Notes: generated by a model from the sequence alone, not told the origin. A DNA stretch of 64,000 bases from Plantibacter flavus (GCF_002024505.1 NZ_CP019402.1:62001-126000), one strand, 5' to 3'; positions 51,132 through 61,914 are shown, counted from the stretch's first letter. Numbers and translations: made by a program.

Positions 51132-52706
51132 TCAGCCGACGCCCACGCTGATGGTGTGCCATCCTTCCGCGCCGTCGGGGACGACGTCGACGGGGGTCTC
51201 GCTCTGCGTCTTGCCCGCGGCGTCGGTCGCGCGGACGGCGATGGTGTGGTCGCCGGCCGGGGCGTCCCACTGGAGGACCCACTGCACCCAGGTGTCGTCG
51301 GAGATGGCGGTCGCGAGCGTCGTGTCGAGCCAGTCGCCGTCGTCGATCCGGACCTGGACGCGGTTGACGCCCGTGTGCTGCGCCCAGGCGACGCCGGCGA
51401 TCGCGACGTTCCCCGCCGCGACACGTCCACCGTCACGCGGCACGTCGATGCGTGACTCCGTCTTGATGGGCCCGCGCTCCGACCAGCCGCGGTCGGTCCA
51501 ATAGGCCCGGGCGTCCGCGTAGCGGGTCACCTCCAGCTCGACGACCCACTTGGTGGCGGAGACGTACCCGTACAGGCCCGGGACGACCATGCGCACCGGG
51601 AAGCCGTGCTGCAGCGGGAGCGGGTGCCCGTTCATCCCGACGGCGAGGAGGCTGTCGCGATTTTCGTCCTGCAGGACCTCGAGCGGGGTCCCGGCGGTGA
51701 ACCCGTCGATGCTCCGCGACAAGACCATGTCGGCCCCGGCTTTGGGTTTCGCGCGCGCCAGCAGCTCGCGGATCGGGTACCCGAGCCAGAGCGCGTTGCC
51801 GATGAGGTCGCCACCGACGGGGTTCGAGACGCAGGTCAGCGTGATGATCGACTCCTGCAGCGGGAGGGCGAGGAGTTCCTCGAACCCGATCTCGACCTCC
51901 TGCTCGACCATGCCGGTGATCCTGAGGCTCCAGGTCGAGGGGTCGATGTTCGGCACCTGGAGGGCGGTGTCGATCCGGTAGAAGGAGTCGTTCGCCGACA
52001 CGACCGGCGTGAGCCCGTCGATGCCGAGTTCGGCGCCGGCCGGGACCGGCGGCGCGGCGACGGCGGCCGTCGGGAGCTTGAGCGCCTTCCGGATGCTCTC
52101 CACGGCGACCGCTCCGGCCGAGGCGACGCGTGCGCCGACCCCGACGACGAGGGCACCGACCGCGGTGCCGCCGAGCAGGACGAGGAACGAGCGTCGGGGG
52201 AGTTCGGCTCGGGAGGCCCCGACGACCGGCCGGGCCTCGTCCGCGACCGTCGCGTCGTCCCAGGTGCGGAGGCGGGTCACGAGCAATCGCAGCACCAGGA
52301 TGCCGACCGCCGTGCCGACGACGCTCGGGAACGCCCAGTCGAGGCCCGCGTCGGCACGGGTGATCGCTGCGACGACCGCGACGACGCCGACGAGCGCGAG
52401 CGCGATGCTCCCGACCGCCGGCCGACGCTCCTCGAGGACACCGATCCCGACGGCGAGGGCCGCGACCAGCACGCCGAGCACGATGAGCAGTACGAGCTTG
52501 TCATTGGTGCCGAACAGGGCGATGACGAGGTCCTTCACCCAGCCGGGCACGAGGTCGATCACGAGGGAACCCACGGCGAGCAGGGGCGAGCTCGCGGGGG
52601 CGACGAACGCCGCGACGGCCTCGGCCGAGCCGAGGGTGGCGACGGCTGCGACGACGCCGGACGCACCGGCGAGCAGGGTGCGGCGGCGGGGCTCCATGTC
52701 CGTCAT
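51132..52706 (-). CDS. Molybdopterin-dependent oxidoreductase (sulfite oxidase family, membrane-anchored)
   Basis: A 524-residue protein. The N-terminus has an Arg-rich start ([10 protein letters not shown]) and four to five membrane segments; a second twin-arginine-like motif ([12 protein letters not shown], about 168) leads into the extracytoplasmic enzyme domain. That domain has the sulfite-oxidase fold: [14 protein letters not shown], the Mo-binding Cys in [11 protein letters not shown] (residue 292), [18 protein letters not shown] and a C-terminal immunoglobulin-like domain ([18 protein letters not shown]). The electron donor is unknown. It is divergent from moaA, 81 bp away. Those genes make the cofactor precursor, so the neighbourhood is functionally linked. 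Confidence 0.9.
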   Translation of the reverse strand: MTDMEPRRRTLLAGASGVVAAVATLGSAEAVAAFVAPASSPLLAVGSLVIDLVPGWVKDLVIALFGTNDKLVLLIVLGVLVAALAVGIGVLEERRPAVGSIALALVGVVAVVAAITRADAGLDWAFPSVVGTAVGILVLRLLVTRLRTWDDATVADEARPVVGASRAELPRRSFLVLLGGTAVGALVVGVGARVASAGAVAVESIRKALKLPTAAVAAPPVPAGAELGIDGLTPVVSANDSFYRIDTALQVPNIDPSTWSLRITGMVEQEVEIGFEELLALPLQESIITLTCVSNPVGGDLIGNALWLGYPIRELLARAKPKAGADMVLSRSIDGFTAGTPLEVLQDENRDSLLAVGMNGHPLPLQHGFPVRMVVPGLYGYVSATKWVVELEVTRYADARAYWTDRGWSERGPIKTESRIDVPRDGGRVAAGNVAIAGVAWAQHTGVNRVQVRIDDGDWLDTTLATAISDDTWVQWVLQWDAPAGDHTIAVRATDAAGKTQSETPVDVVPDGAEGWHTISVGVG

Positions 52707-52787
52707 GCTACGCGCGCCCGCTGGGCGTTCCTCCCCGAAGCGGCTCTAGAGGGACAAGTCGGCCGTCCATCCCCGTACCCTGGGGGG

Positions 52788-53855
52788 ATGACCACAGTCG
52801 GGCTCGGAATCCCACGCATCGGGTCGCCGCTCAGGCACATCCCGGACGCTGCCGGGCGCCCCGACGTCGACGGCCTCATCGACCGGTTCGGGCGCGTGGC
52901 ACGCGACCTCCGGGTGTCGATCACGGAGAAGTGCTCGCTGCGCTGCACGTACTGCATGCCCGAGCAGGGGCTCCCGGCGATCGCTCGCGACGACCTGCTG
53001 ACGCCGACCGAGATCGGTCGACTCGTCGAGATCGCCGTCCGCGACCTCGGCGTGCACGACATCCGGTTCACGGGCGGCGAGCCGCTCATGCGTCCCGACC
53101 TCGCGGAGATCATCGCTCGCAGCTCGGCTGTCGCCGGCGATGCGTCGATCTCCATGACCACGAACGGCATCGGACTCGACAAGCGTGTCGACGAGCTCGT
53201 GGCAGCCGGGCTCACCCGCGTGAACATTTCCCTCGACACCGTCGACCGCGACCACTTCGCGCGGCTCACGCGTCGCGACCGCCTCCCCGCCGTCCTGGCC
53301 GGCATCGATGCCGCCAAGCGCGCCGGGCTGACGCCGCTGAAGATCAACGCCGTCCTCATGCGCGACACACTGGACGGCGCGGTCGCCCTGCTCTCCTGGG
53401 CGATCGAGAACGGCTGCCGTCTCCGCTTCATCGAGCAGATGCCGCTCGACGCCGACGAGGCGTGGGTGCGGGAGAACATGGTCGACGCGGCCGAGTTGCT
53501 CGACGTCCTCGGCTCCCGGTTCACGCTCACCGCTCCGCACCGCGAGGACCCGTCCGCTCCCGCCGAGGAGTGGCTCGTCGACGGCGGCCCGGCGACGGTC
53601 GGCATCATCGCCTCGGTCACGCGCTCCTTCTGCGACGACTGCGACCGGACCCGGCTCACGGCCGAGGGGACGATCCGCTCCTGCCTCTTCGGCGACGACG
53701 AGACCGACCTCCGGGGCATGCTGCGTTCGGGTGTCGAGGACGTCGAGATCGCGGACCGCTGGCGCGCGGCGATGTGGCACAAGCAGGCCGGGCACCGGAT
53801 CGCGTCGCCCGACTTCGTCCGTCCGGAGCGGAGCATGGGAGCGATCGGTGGCTGA
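52788..53855 (+). CDS. moaA: GTP 3',8-cyclase MoaA
   Basis: A 355-residue radical SAM enzyme for the first step of molybdenum cofactor synthesis. The N-terminal cluster motif is CSLRCTYC (Cys 49, 53, 56). The SAM-binding GGE is in [15 protein letters not shown]. The C-terminal second cluster is supplied by [15 protein letters not shown] and SCLFGDD. Family residues for GTP binding at the end are present. The start ATG follows GGGGGG. It overlaps the moaD gene by eight bases, with no moaC, moaB or moaE in the window, so other cofactor genes must lie elsewhere. Confidence 0.95.
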   Translation: MTTVGLGIPRIGSPLRHIPDAAGRPDVDGLIDRFGRVARDLRVSITEKCSLRCTYCMPEQGLPAIARDDLLTPTEIGRLVEIAVRDLGVHDIRFTGGEPLMRPDLAEIIARSSAVAGDASISMTTNGIGLDKRVDELVAAGLTRVNISLDTVDRDHFARLTRRDRLPAVLAGIDAAKRAGLTPLKINAVLMRDTLDGAVALLSWAIENGCRLRFIEQMPLDADEAWVRENMVDAAELLDVLGSRFTLTAPHREDPSAPAEEWLVDGGPATVGIIASVTRSFCDDCDRTRLTAEGTIRSCLFGDDETDLRGMLRSGVEDVEIADRWRAAMWHKQAGHRIASPDFVRPERSMGAIGG

Positions 53856-54105
53856 GACGACGACGCTGCAGGTGCTCGTGCGCTACTTCGCCGCTGCCGA
53901 AGAGGCGGCAGGCGTGCCCGAGGAGTCCCTTCCCGCGGTCGCGACGGTGGGCGAACTGAAGTCCGTGCTGCTCGAGCGCTACGGTGACGCGATGGCCAAG
54001 GTGCTCGCTTCAGGCTCGTTCCTCGTCGACGGCGTCGTCAGTCGCGACGACGCCCGTCCGCTCGGCGCCCGGGTCGACGTCCTCCCGCCCTTCGCCGGCG
54101 GGTAG
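53848..54105 (+). CDS. moaD: Molybdopterin synthase small subunit MoaD
   Basis: An 85-residue ubiquitin-like sulfur carrier: [20 protein letters not shown], a middle helix, and the ending DVLPPFAGG. The terminal Gly-Gly, needed to carry the thiocarboxylate, is intact. The GTG start lies inside the end of moaA (eight-base overlap). MoaD donates sulfur to precursor Z with MoaE; no moaE gene is visible here. The last 70 bases are duplicated, with about 15% divergence, at 61916, on the far side of the restriction island. Confidence 0.92.
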   Translation: MAETTTLQVLVRYFAAAEEAAGVPEESLPAVATVGELKSVLLERYGDAMAKVLASGSFLVDGVVSRDDARPLGARVDVLPPFAGG

Positions 54106-54157
54106 CGCCAGCGTTCCGGCGCGCCGGTCACCCGGCCCGGTTACCGCGCCTTCGACA

Positions 54158-55609
54158 TCAAGCCGCGAGGCGAATTCTGCCGCCGCGAATGGGTGTGCGG
54201 TTTCTGTCGATGATGCCGGGCGGTATGAACCAGGGGACATTCTCATGGACTTCAACCGTCCAGTGGTCGTCGTGGATGCGATGGTGATGGAACGGGCACA
54301 ACAGGATGCCGTTCTCGAGGTCGGTCGTTCCGCCGCGGAACCACCACCTGAGGTGGTGCGCTTCGGTGTAGGACGGCGGATGCGTGCAGCCGGGCCACGC
54401 GCAGCCGCCGTCGCGTTCGGCGAGGGCGAGCTTCTGCCCGGCGGAGAACAGGCGCTTGCCGGTGCCGAGGTCGAGCACCTGGGAGCTCCCATCGAGCACC
54501 ATCGGGATAATCTTTGCGTCGGCGGCGAGGCGTCGGGCCGCGCCTGCTCCGATCGGTTCGTCGATCCCGTCGATCGTCGCGGCACCGATGTCGTGCTCGA
54601 GTGTCTCGAGGTCCATCCGGACGACCACGGTGACGGGTGCCAGCTCGGTGGCTGCGCTCGAGCAACCGGCGACGTGGCGGAAGACGTCGGCGAGCGCGAT
54701 CGCTCGGCGGCGCTCAGTTGAGCGGATGGACACGCCGTCGGGGATCGGAAGCCCAAGAGTGCTGTCGGGTTCCGGTTCGGCTGCGGGGTCGATGAATGTC
54801 GGTCTGCGGATTGCAGCGTCGACCAGTGCGTCGAGGCCGGCTTTCACGAACGCCGCATTCTCGGGCGCGAGGTCGGCTTGCAACCGGGTCATGCCGCTCG
54901 GCAGCTCGCGGATCGTGCAGTGTTCGGACAGGCGCAGGAGTTCGTCGCGGGGCTCGATGCCGTCTTGGTCGAGGCGGGTGCGGACGAGCTTGGCGATGCG
55001 CGTGACGTCGTGCAGCGGAGCGCCGATGCTGTGCTCGATGGCGACGGCGGTTGCCGCGTGCATTGCGTCGTTGCTGCAGGTGCGGCGGGTGGAGCGAAGC
55101 TCGCGGATGATGATCGCGGCGGCATCGACGGTGAGGGGAGGGCGTTGTTCGAAGCATCCGGATGCGTCGCCCGGGATTTCCGGTGCGGCTTCGAGTGCGG
55201 CGGCGATCTCCGGAAACTCGCATGCCTCGACCTCGCCGAGGAACCCCCGCGTGGGAGTGATGGCCGCGCCGACGTCGGCGATCGTCGCACCCCGGCCGCG
55301 GTTCACCCGCCACCGCTCGGACACCATGACCCCGGTGTTCGCGTAGCCCGAGCGCCGCGTCAGGCGGTCGTCGGCGCGCTCCGGCACGGAGCGCAGCGCG
55401 ATCGACCCGGCCAGGCGAGCGCCGAGGACGTCCAATGCCTGTTGTGCCACGCCGAGGGCGTCGAGGACGCGGACGACCGCTTCGTCGTTCATGTTCTCGA
55501 TCTGCTCCGTGACGCCGAGTCCGGCACGGATCGGGTCAAGCGCACCGGCCCACGCCGCGCCGAACTCTGCCGCGACGGCGGCGAGGGGGTTCGGTGTGGC
55601 CTCTGACAT
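54158..55609 (-). CDS. DUF222/HNH endonuclease domain protein
   Basis: A 483-residue protein typical of the large actinobacterial DUF222-HNH family. The N-terminal two thirds are DUF222 (helical). The C-terminal HNH nuclease is CAWPGCTHPPSYTEAHHL with WWFRGGTTDLENGILLCPFHHHRIHDD; both CxxC-like metal ligands and the catalytic His pair (E-A-H-H) are present. Its biological role is unknown; related copies are often many per genome and may be selfish. The ATG at 55609 is the natural start. It sits convergent with moaD and divergent from hsdM, at the left edge of the restriction island. Confidence 0.9.
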   Translation of the reverse strand: MSEATPNPLAAVAAEFGAAWAGALDPIRAGLGVTEQIENMNDEAVVRVLDALGVAQQALDVLGARLAGSIALRSVPERADDRLTRRSGYANTGVMVSERWRVNRGRGATIADVGAAITPTRGFLGEVEACEFPEIAAALEAAPEIPGDASGCFEQRPPLTVDAAAIIIRELRSTRRTCSNDAMHAATAVAIEHSIGAPLHDVTRIAKLVRTRLDQDGIEPRDELLRLSEHCTIRELPSGMTRLQADLAPENAAFVKAGLDALVDAAIRRPTFIDPAAEPEPDSTLGLPIPDGVSIRSTERRRAIALADVFRHVAGCSSAATELAPVTVVVRMDLETLEHDIGAATIDGIDEPIGAGAARRLAADAKIIPMVLDGSSQVLDLGTGKRLFSAGQKLALAERDGGCAWPGCTHPPSYTEAHHLRWWFRGGTTDLENGILLCPFHHHRIHDDHWTVEVHENVPWFIPPGIIDRNRTPIRGGRIRLAA

Positions 55610-55803
55610 GGTTCCATCCAAGCACCAGCCACTGACATTCAAAGCGCGGAGGAATGCGACCTTGATCAGCGTTTTATCCAACATTCGGCGGCCGATGTGA
55701 TCGTCCTGGATCTCCGTTACACCAGGTCACCACGCCCACGCATGTCAGTACCCCGTGGGAGCCTGCTCGACTGCCTTCCGACCCGGCAGTGGAAGGCACC
55801 ATC

Positions 55804-57306
55804 ATGAGCGAGAACCCACCTCTCCGACTCCGTAGAGTTGAGCGAGTGATCACCGGAGAACTGAAGAGCAAAGTCGACGCCGTCTGGAACGCATTCTGGT
55901 CCGGAGGCATCAGCAACCCGCTGCAGGTGATCGAGCAGGTGACGTACCTGCTGTTCCTGCGGCGCCTCGACGACCTGCAGACGGCTCGCGAGCAGCAAGC
56001 GGAGCTCCTCGGCGGCGAGATCAGCGGCGCGGTCTTCGGCCCGGAGCAGCAGGACCTCCGCTGGTCACGCCTGCGGAACGCTGACGCGAACGTGGCGTTC
56101 GAGTTGATGAGCGCGCGCGTGTTCCCCTTCATGCGCCAGCTGGGCGGTGCGGGCAGTGACTACGGCCAGCACATGGAGAACGCCACCTTCGGTATCCCCA
56201 CCGCTGCGCTGCTGTCGAAAGTCATCGACATGCTCGATGCGATTCCGATGAACGATCGCGACACCAACGGCGACCTGTACGAGTACCTGCTGTCGAAGAT
56301 CGCCTCCGCTGGGGTGAACGGCCAGTTCCGGACCCCTCGACACATCATCAACCTCATCGTCGACCTCATGGACCCGAAGCCGGGGGACCGCATTGTCGAC
56401 CCGGCCGCCGGCACCGCGGGCTTCCTCGTGAGCGCCGCCGAGTACGTGCGCGAGCACTCACCGGAGGTGCAGACCAATGCCGTGGCTCGCAACCAGTTCC
56501 ACCGCGAGATGTTCCACGGCTACGACTTCGACTCCACGATGCTCCGCGTCGGTTCGATGAACCTTGCGATGCACGGTATCGAGGGAGCTGTCATCCAGCG
56601 CCGCGACTCGCTCGCCGACGGCGTCTCAGACGACAAGGGTCGCTACACGATGGTGCTCGCGAACCCGCCCTTCGCGGGTTCGCTCGATTACGAATCGACG
56701 TCGAAGGACCTCACCAGCGTGGTGAAGACGAAGAAGACCGAGCTGTTGTTCATGGCGTTGTTCCTGCAGCTGCTCGCCACCGGTGGACGCGCTGCCGTCA
56801 TCGTGCCCGACGGGGTGCTCTTCGGTTCGAGTGCCGCGCACAAGGCGCTCCGGAGGATACTCGTCGAGGACCAGAAGCTCGATGCGGTCGTGAAGTTGCC
56901 GTCCGGCGTCTTCAAGCCCTACGCCGGGGTCTCGACGGCGATCCTCTTCTTCACCAAGACGGAGTCGGGTGGTACCGAGGACGTGTGGTTCTACGACGTC
57001 ACCGCCGACGGCTTCTCGCTCGATGACAAGCGCACGCCGACCGAGGCGAACGACCTCGACGACGTCCGGGCGCGTTGGGCGGAGCGCGCCGGGACCGAGC
57101 GCGAGCGCGCTCGTACGGACCGCTCGTTCACGGTGCCGAAGGACGAGATCGTCGCGCAGGGCTACGACCTCTCCATCAACCGGTACAAAGAGGTCGTGTA
57201 CAACGAGGTCGAGCACCGTGCGCCGCTCGACATCATCGCCGACATCGAGCAGCTCGAGGCCGAGATCGCCGAGGGCCTCCAGAAGCTGAAGGGGATGCTG
57301 GCGTGA
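55804..57306 (+). CDS. hsdM: Type I restriction-modification system methyltransferase subunit HsdM
   Basis: A 500-residue N6-adenine methyltransferase subunit. The HsdM N-terminal domain starts VITGELKSKVDAVWNAFWSG. The SAM motif I is VDPAAGTAGFLV, motif IV is LANPPFAGS (NPPF). The C-terminal coiled end (LDIIADIEQLEAEIAEGLQK) contacts HsdS. The ATG at 55804 follows GGAAGG; the homologous start in relatives may be the in-frame GTG at 55846. The stop overlaps the hsdS start as GTGA. It methylates adenine in the site chosen by HsdS and protects host DNA. Confidence 0.93.
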   Translation: MSENPPLRLRRVERVITGELKSKVDAVWNAFWSGGISNPLQVIEQVTYLLFLRRLDDLQTAREQQAELLGGEISGAVFGPEQQDLRWSRLRNADANVAFELMSARVFPFMRQLGGAGSDYGQHMENATFGIPTAALLSKVIDMLDAIPMNDRDTNGDLYEYLLSKIASAGVNGQFRTPRHIINLIVDLMDPKPGDRIVDPAAGTAGFLVSAAEYVREHSPEVQTNAVARNQFHREMFHGYDFDSTMLRVGSMNLAMHGIEGAVIQRRDSLADGVSDDKGRYTMVLANPPFAGSLDYESTSKDLTSVVKTKKTELLFMALFLQLLATGGRAAVIVPDGVLFGSSAAHKALRRILVEDQKLDAVVKLPSGVFKPYAGVSTAILFFTKTESGGTEDVWFYDVTADGFSLDDKRTPTEANDLDDVRARWAERAGTERERARTDRSFTVPKDEIVAQGYDLSINRYKEVVYNEVEHRAPLDIIADIEQLEAEIAEGLQKLKGMLA

Positions 57307-58442
57307 GGACGGTAGACCTGGCCACCGTCATATCCAAATCGGGACGTAGAGCCGGCCCTGCAGACGCCACGAAGGTGTATTCAGTAACTAAGCATGCGGG
57401 CTTCGTTCCGAGCCTCGGCTACTTCAAGAAGCAGGTGTTCAGCCGTGACACGTCGGGCTACTTGCGCGTAACCGCCGGCGACTTTGCATACGCGACGATT
57501 CACTTGGACGAAGGCTCGATTGGTATCGCGCCGGAGGATGCCCTGATCAGTCCGATGTACACGGTGTTTCGTGCCGATCCAGCGCTCGTGGACTCGAACT
57601 ACTTGATCCGCTTCTTGAAGAGTCCGCAGGCGCTGAAGGCCTACGAGCGTTTGGGACAAGGAGCGGTGCACCGGAGGAAGTCGATCTCCTTGGCCTCGTT
57701 AGGCACCCTTCCCCTTCCCCTGCCGCCGCTCGACGAGCAGCGGCGGATCGCCGCGATCCTCGACCAGGCCGATGAGAACCTCGGCAAGCAGCGAGAGGCC
57801 ATCGGGCTTCTCGACGGGCTCGTAGATTCGACCTTCCAGTCAGTGATCATGTCTTCGGACGGGCCAGTGGTGACCATCGGCGATTTAGCTCTCTCATCCC
57901 AGTACGGTACGGCGCAGAGAGCTGGAGCCGCGGGCGCTTTTCCGATCCTCCGCATGGGCAACATCACGGACGCGGGCCGGATCGATGTCCGGGATCTGAA
58001 GTACATCGATCTCGAAACAAATGCTGTCGACCGCTATACCGTTCGCCGCGGCGACCTGCTCTTCAACCGCACCAACAGCCTTGAGAAAGTAGGAAAGGCT
58101 GCAGTAGCTCGCTCGGCCGAGCAGTTTGCTTTCGCCGGATATCTCGTCCGCGTCCGTTTCCCGGATGCGGCCACCGCAGAATACGTGTCGGCTTACCTCC
58201 GTACGCCAGCCGGACTCGCGCTGCGGCGAGGGAGCGCAAAGGCGGCGGTCAACCAGGCGAATATCAACGCTAAGGAGTTTCTGCGCTTTTCAATCCCTGC
58301 TCCGACGAGTTATGGGATGCAACAACTTGAGCGGGTGCTCCAGCATGTGGAACTTGAACGCTCCAAGCACCTGGCGGCACTCGCTGACCTTGAAACCCTC
58401 TTCGCCTCCCTCCAGGCACGGGCGTTCCGCGGGGAGCTGTGA
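57303..58442 (+). CDS. hsdS: Type I restriction-modification system specificity subunit HsdS
   Basis: A 379-residue specificity subunit with two target recognition domains, about 5-150 and 195-345. Each is followed by a conserved helical spacer, the first starting LPPLDEQRRIAAILDQADENL, the second QQLERVLQHVELERSKHLAAL. The GTG start overlaps the hsdM stop. The gene has clearly lower G+C and less biased codons than its neighbours, especially in the recognition domains, as is common for hsdS genes that diversify or recombine. The recognised DNA sequence cannot be predicted. Confidence 0.92.
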   Translation: MRTVDLATVISKSGRRAGPADATKVYSVTKHAGFVPSLGYFKKQVFSRDTSGYLRVTAGDFAYATIHLDEGSIGIAPEDALISPMYTVFRADPALVDSNYLIRFLKSPQALKAYERLGQGAVHRRKSISLASLGTLPLPLPPLDEQRRIAAILDQADENLGKQREAIGLLDGLVDSTFQSVIMSSDGPVVTIGDLALSSQYGTAQRAGAAGAFPILRMGNITDAGRIDVRDLKYIDLETNAVDRYTVRRGDLLFNRTNSLEKVGKAAVARSAEQFAFAGYLVRVRFPDAATAEYVSAYLRTPAGLALRRGSAKAAVNQANINAKEFLRFSIPAPTSYGMQQLERVLQHVELERSKHLAALADLETLFASLQARAFRGEL

Positions 58443-58511
58443 GTCGCGTCGGCCTGGCGCATCCGATAGAACTGATACACGCGACCAACTCTTGAATCGG
58501 CGGGGAATTCG

Positions 58512-61500
58512 ATGGGGAACTTCGACTTCGTGCAGCACACGCAGCCGCAGCTCTTCGAAGATGCCCGACGGGCCGAGTCGTATGTGACGACGGACCCGCG
58601 GTCGGCGGCCATCTACGCCCGACGCACCGCGGAACTCCTCGTCTCACACCTGTTCAAGCTCTGGCAGCTGCCCGAGCCGTACCAACCGGACTTCGCCGCG
58701 CGCGTGCACGACCCCGCGTTCGCCCAGCTGGTGCCGCAGAGCATCCGCGCGAAACTCAACCTCATCCGCAAGAACGGCAACAACGCGGTCCACCGGCAGC
58801 AGGCGGTCCCGGTGCAAGTCGCCGGCGGGGTGCTGGCCGAACTGTTCCACGTGCTCGTGTGGGCCGGGTTCCACCATTCGCCGCACCCGGAACTCGTGCC
58901 GACGACGGCGCAGTTCGACCCGAAGCTCGCCGCGCAGTCCGCTCCGCTCTCGCGGACCGAGGTTGCCGAACTCGCTCGGCGCTTCAAGCAACAGGATGAA
59001 GCCTACGTCCAGGCGCTTGCCGCGAAGGACGAACTGCTCGCCCAGGTAGAAGCCGAGAACGCCCGGTTGCGTGGCCAGATCGCGGCGGCTCAACAGCAGA
59101 CCGCTCTCTCCGACGACCACGACTACACCGAAGCCGATACTCGGGTCCGTCTCATCGACGAACTGCTCCTCGAAGTCGGCTGGCAGCTCTCCGATGACCG
59201 GGATCGGGAGTACCACGTCACGGGCATGCCGAACTCGTCCGGAGACGGATACGTCGACTACGTGCTCTGGGGAGCGGACGGCAAACCGCTCGCCATCGTC
59301 GAGGCGAAACGCACGACGTCGTCGATCGAGACCGGACGCCAGCAGGCCCTCCTGTATGCCGATCGACTCGAAGCGCAGACCGGCCAACGCCCCGTCATCT
59401 TCCTCTCCAACGGCTACGAACACCGCATCTGGGATGACGCGAGCGGCTACGCACCGCGGGCGATCGAGGGCTTCTACTCGCGCGACGAACTGGAACTGAT
59501 GGTCCAGCGGCGGACCGCTCGCAAGCCGCTGTCGGCCGCAGGGGTCAACGCCGACATCGCCGGACGTCCCTACCAGCAGCGCGCCATCCGTGCCATCGGG
59601 TCGGCGTTCGACCACCGCCAACGCAAAGCGCTCCTCGTCATGGCGACCGGTTCGGGCAAGACCCGAACCACCATCGCCTTGGTCGACCAGCTGATGCGCG
59701 AAGGATGGGTGAAGCGCGTCCTGTTCCTCGCCGACCGGAGCGCGCTCGTCCGACAGGCGGCCGGGGAGTTCACCAAACACCTGCCGCAGGTTGCAACCGT
59801 CAACCTCGTCGCTGATCGTGCGGGCAACGGCCGCGTGTTCGCGTCGACCTACCCGACGATGCTCAACCTCATCAATCAGGTGGACGACGGAGCTCGTCGC
59901 TTCGGCCCCGGTTATTTCGACGTGATCGTGATCGACGAGGCACACCGTTCCGTGTACGACAAGTACGGTGCGATCTTCGACTACTTCGACTCCCTACTCG
60001 TCGGCCTCACAGCGACACCGAAGGACGAGGTCGACCACAACACCTACGGCCTGTTCGAACTCGAGGACGGCGTGCCGACAGATGCGTACACGCTTGATGA
60101 GGCCGTCGCCGAGGGACACCTCGTCCCACCGCGCGGCGTCTCGGTGGGCACCAAGTTCCTCCGCTCGGGTATTCGCTACGACGACCTCACGCCGGAAGAG
60201 AAGGATCAATGGGACCTCCTCGACTGGGGTGACGAGGTCCCGGACGAGATCGGTGCCGAGGAACTGAACCGCTTCCTGTTCAACACGGACACGGTCGACA
60301 AGGTGCTCGCGACGCTCATGGAGGACGGATACAAGGTCGCCGGCGGTGATCGCCTCGCGAAGACGATCATCTTCGCCAAGAGCCAGGCGCACGCGGAGTT
60401 CATCTCCGAGCGCTTCGACGCGTCGTTCCCGGAGTACGCAGGGCGGTTCGCCCGGGTCATCACCCACTCGGTCACCTACGCGCAGCAACTCATCGACGAT
60501 TTCTCCGACCCCGACAAGCTTCCACAGATCGCGATCAGCGTCGACATGCTCGACACCGGCATCGACGTCCCAGACGTCGCCAACCTGGTGTTCTTCAAGG
60601 CCGTCCGCTCGAAGGCGAAGTTCTGGCAGATGATCGGCCGTGGCACACGGTTGCGGCCAGGCCTCTTCGCTCCCGGGCGGGACAAGCAGGACTTCCTCGT
60701 CTTCGACTTCTGCGGCAACTTCGAGTACTTCAACCAGGACCTCCCGGAAACCGCTGGCTCGACGCAGAAGTCGCTCACCCAGCGGATCTTCGAGACGCGC
60801 GTCGGCCTCATCACCACTCTGGGTTCGGCGCATCCGGAGCTGCGACGCTCGAATGTGAAGCTCCTTCGGGAGTTCGTCGCCGGAATGAACCTCAGCAATG
60901 TCGTGGTGCGGAAGCATCGCGCTGTCGTCGAGCAGTTCTCGGAAGAGGTCGCCTGGACGGGCGAAGACGGGCGGCGCTTCGAGGGTGCCCTGGTGCTCGG
61001 TGGACTCCCGTCCGCGGTCCGCGATGACGACGAGTTCGCCAAACGGTTCGACCTGCTGATCCTGCGTCGCCAGCTGGCCCAGCTCGAAGGCGACGCCTTC
61101 CTCGCGGAACGACAGCGAGAGACGATCCAGGCTCTCGCGCAGACGCTGCTGGGCAAGCTGACGATCCCGTCCGTCGCTCAACACGCCGAGCTCCTCGAAG
61201 CGGTCGCCGGAGACGAGTGGTGGCACGACGTCACGCTGCCCATGCTGGAGCTCCTGCGCTTGCGAGTTCGTGGGCTGGCACGGTTCGTCGACCGCCATGC
61301 TCGATCGCCCGTGTACACGGACTTCGAGGACGAGATGTCCGAGCAGGTCGAGGTTCACCTGAACCGTGCGATGCCCGGCACCGACCTGGCCCGCTTTCGC
61401 GATAAGGCGATGAGCTTCCTTCGGTCGCACCTCGACCACGTCGCATTGCAGCGGCTCCACCGGAACCTGCAGCTCACCGACTCGGATCTCGGAGCGCTGG

Positions 61501-61853
61501 AGTCGATGCTCGTCGACGCGCAGATCGGGTCGACGTTCGAGATCGAATACGTGTCGCGAGAGGAGGGCCTCGGAGTCTTCATCCGCTCGCTCGTGGGTCT
61601 CGATCGGGCGGCAGCGACCGAGGCGTTCGCCCGATACCTCGATCGTTCCCGGTTCACGGTTCAGCAGATCAGGTTCGTCCAGCTCGTCATCGAGGACCTG
61701 ACCGCCAACGGGATCATGTCGCCGACGAGGTTGTTCGAGTCGCCGTTCACCGATTCGGCGCCCACTGGGCCGGGCGAGCTGTTCACGATGGATCAGATGC
61801 GGGACATCGTCGACATTCTCGATGGAGTGCGGTCGACCGCGGTTCCGGCGTGA
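58512..61853 (+). CDS. hsdR: Type I restriction endonuclease subunit HsdR (DUF4145-like N-terminus)
   Basis: A 1113-residue restriction subunit of the EcoEI-like group. Residues about 10-130 form a DUF4145-like helical domain (AIYARRTAELLVSHLFKLW), followed by a coiled coil (about 150-195). The nuclease core shows VDYVLWGADGKPLAIVEAKR (D...E-x-K). The helicase has Walker A ATGSGKT (378-384), DEAH (475-478), LTATP and the motif VI IGRGTRLRPG. A C-terminal EcoEI_R-type domain follows. It translocates and cuts DNA lacking the HsdM mark. It starts 69 bases after hsdS. Confidence 0.93.
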   Translation: MGNFDFVQHTQPQLFEDARRAESYVTTDPRSAAIYARRTAELLVSHLFKLWQLPEPYQPDFAARVHDPAFAQLVPQSIRAKLNLIRKNGNNAVHRQQAVPVQVAGGVLAELFHVLVWAGFHHSPHPELVPTTAQFDPKLAAQSAPLSRTEVAELARRFKQQDEAYVQALAAKDELLAQVEAENARLRGQIAAAQQQTALSDDHDYTEADTRVRLIDELLLEVGWQLSDDRDREYHVTGMPNSSGDGYVDYVLWGADGKPLAIVEAKRTTSSIETGRQQALLYADRLEAQTGQRPVIFLSNGYEHRIWDDASGYAPRAIEGFYSRDELELMVQRRTARKPLSAAGVNADIAGRPYQQRAIRAIGSAFDHRQRKALLVMATGSGKTRTTIALVDQLMREGWVKRVLFLADRSALVRQAAGEFTKHLPQVATVNLVADRAGNGRVFASTYPTMLNLINQVDDGARRFGPGYFDVIVIDEAHRSVYDKYGAIFDYFDSLLVGLTATPKDEVDHNTYGLFELEDGVPTDAYTLDEAVAEGHLVPPRGVSVGTKFLRSGIRYDDLTPEEKDQWDLLDWGDEVPDEIGAEELNRFLFNTDTVDKVLATLMEDGYKVAGGDRLAKTIIFAKSQAHAEFISERFDASFPEYAGRFARVITHSVTYAQQLIDDFSDPDKLPQIAISVDMLDTGIDVPDVANLVFFKAVRSKAKFWQMIGRGTRLRPGLFAPGRDKQDFLVFDFCGNFEYFNQDLPETAGSTQKSLTQRIFETRVGLITTLGSAHPELRRSNVKLLREFVAGMNLSNVVVRKHRAVVEQFSEEVAWTGEDGRRFEGALVLGGLPSAVRDDDEFAKRFDLLILRRQLAQLEGDAFLAERQRETIQALAQTLLGKLTIPSVAQHAELLEAVAGDEWWHDVTLPMLELLRLRVRGLARFVDRHARSPVYTDFEDEMSEQVEVHLNRAMPGTDLARFRDKAMSFLRSHLDHVALQRLHRNLQLTDSDLGALESMLVDAQIGSTFEIEYVSREEGLGVFIRSLVGLDRAAATEAFARYLDRSRFTVQQIRFVQLVIEDLTANGIMSPTRLFESPFTDSAPTGPGELFTMDQMRDIVDILDGVRSTAVPA

Positions 61854-61914
61854 CTCGAGATGACGCGGGCCGTGCGGGTTTGATCCTCTGCTCGTCGCGT
61901 TGATGCACCAGGCC

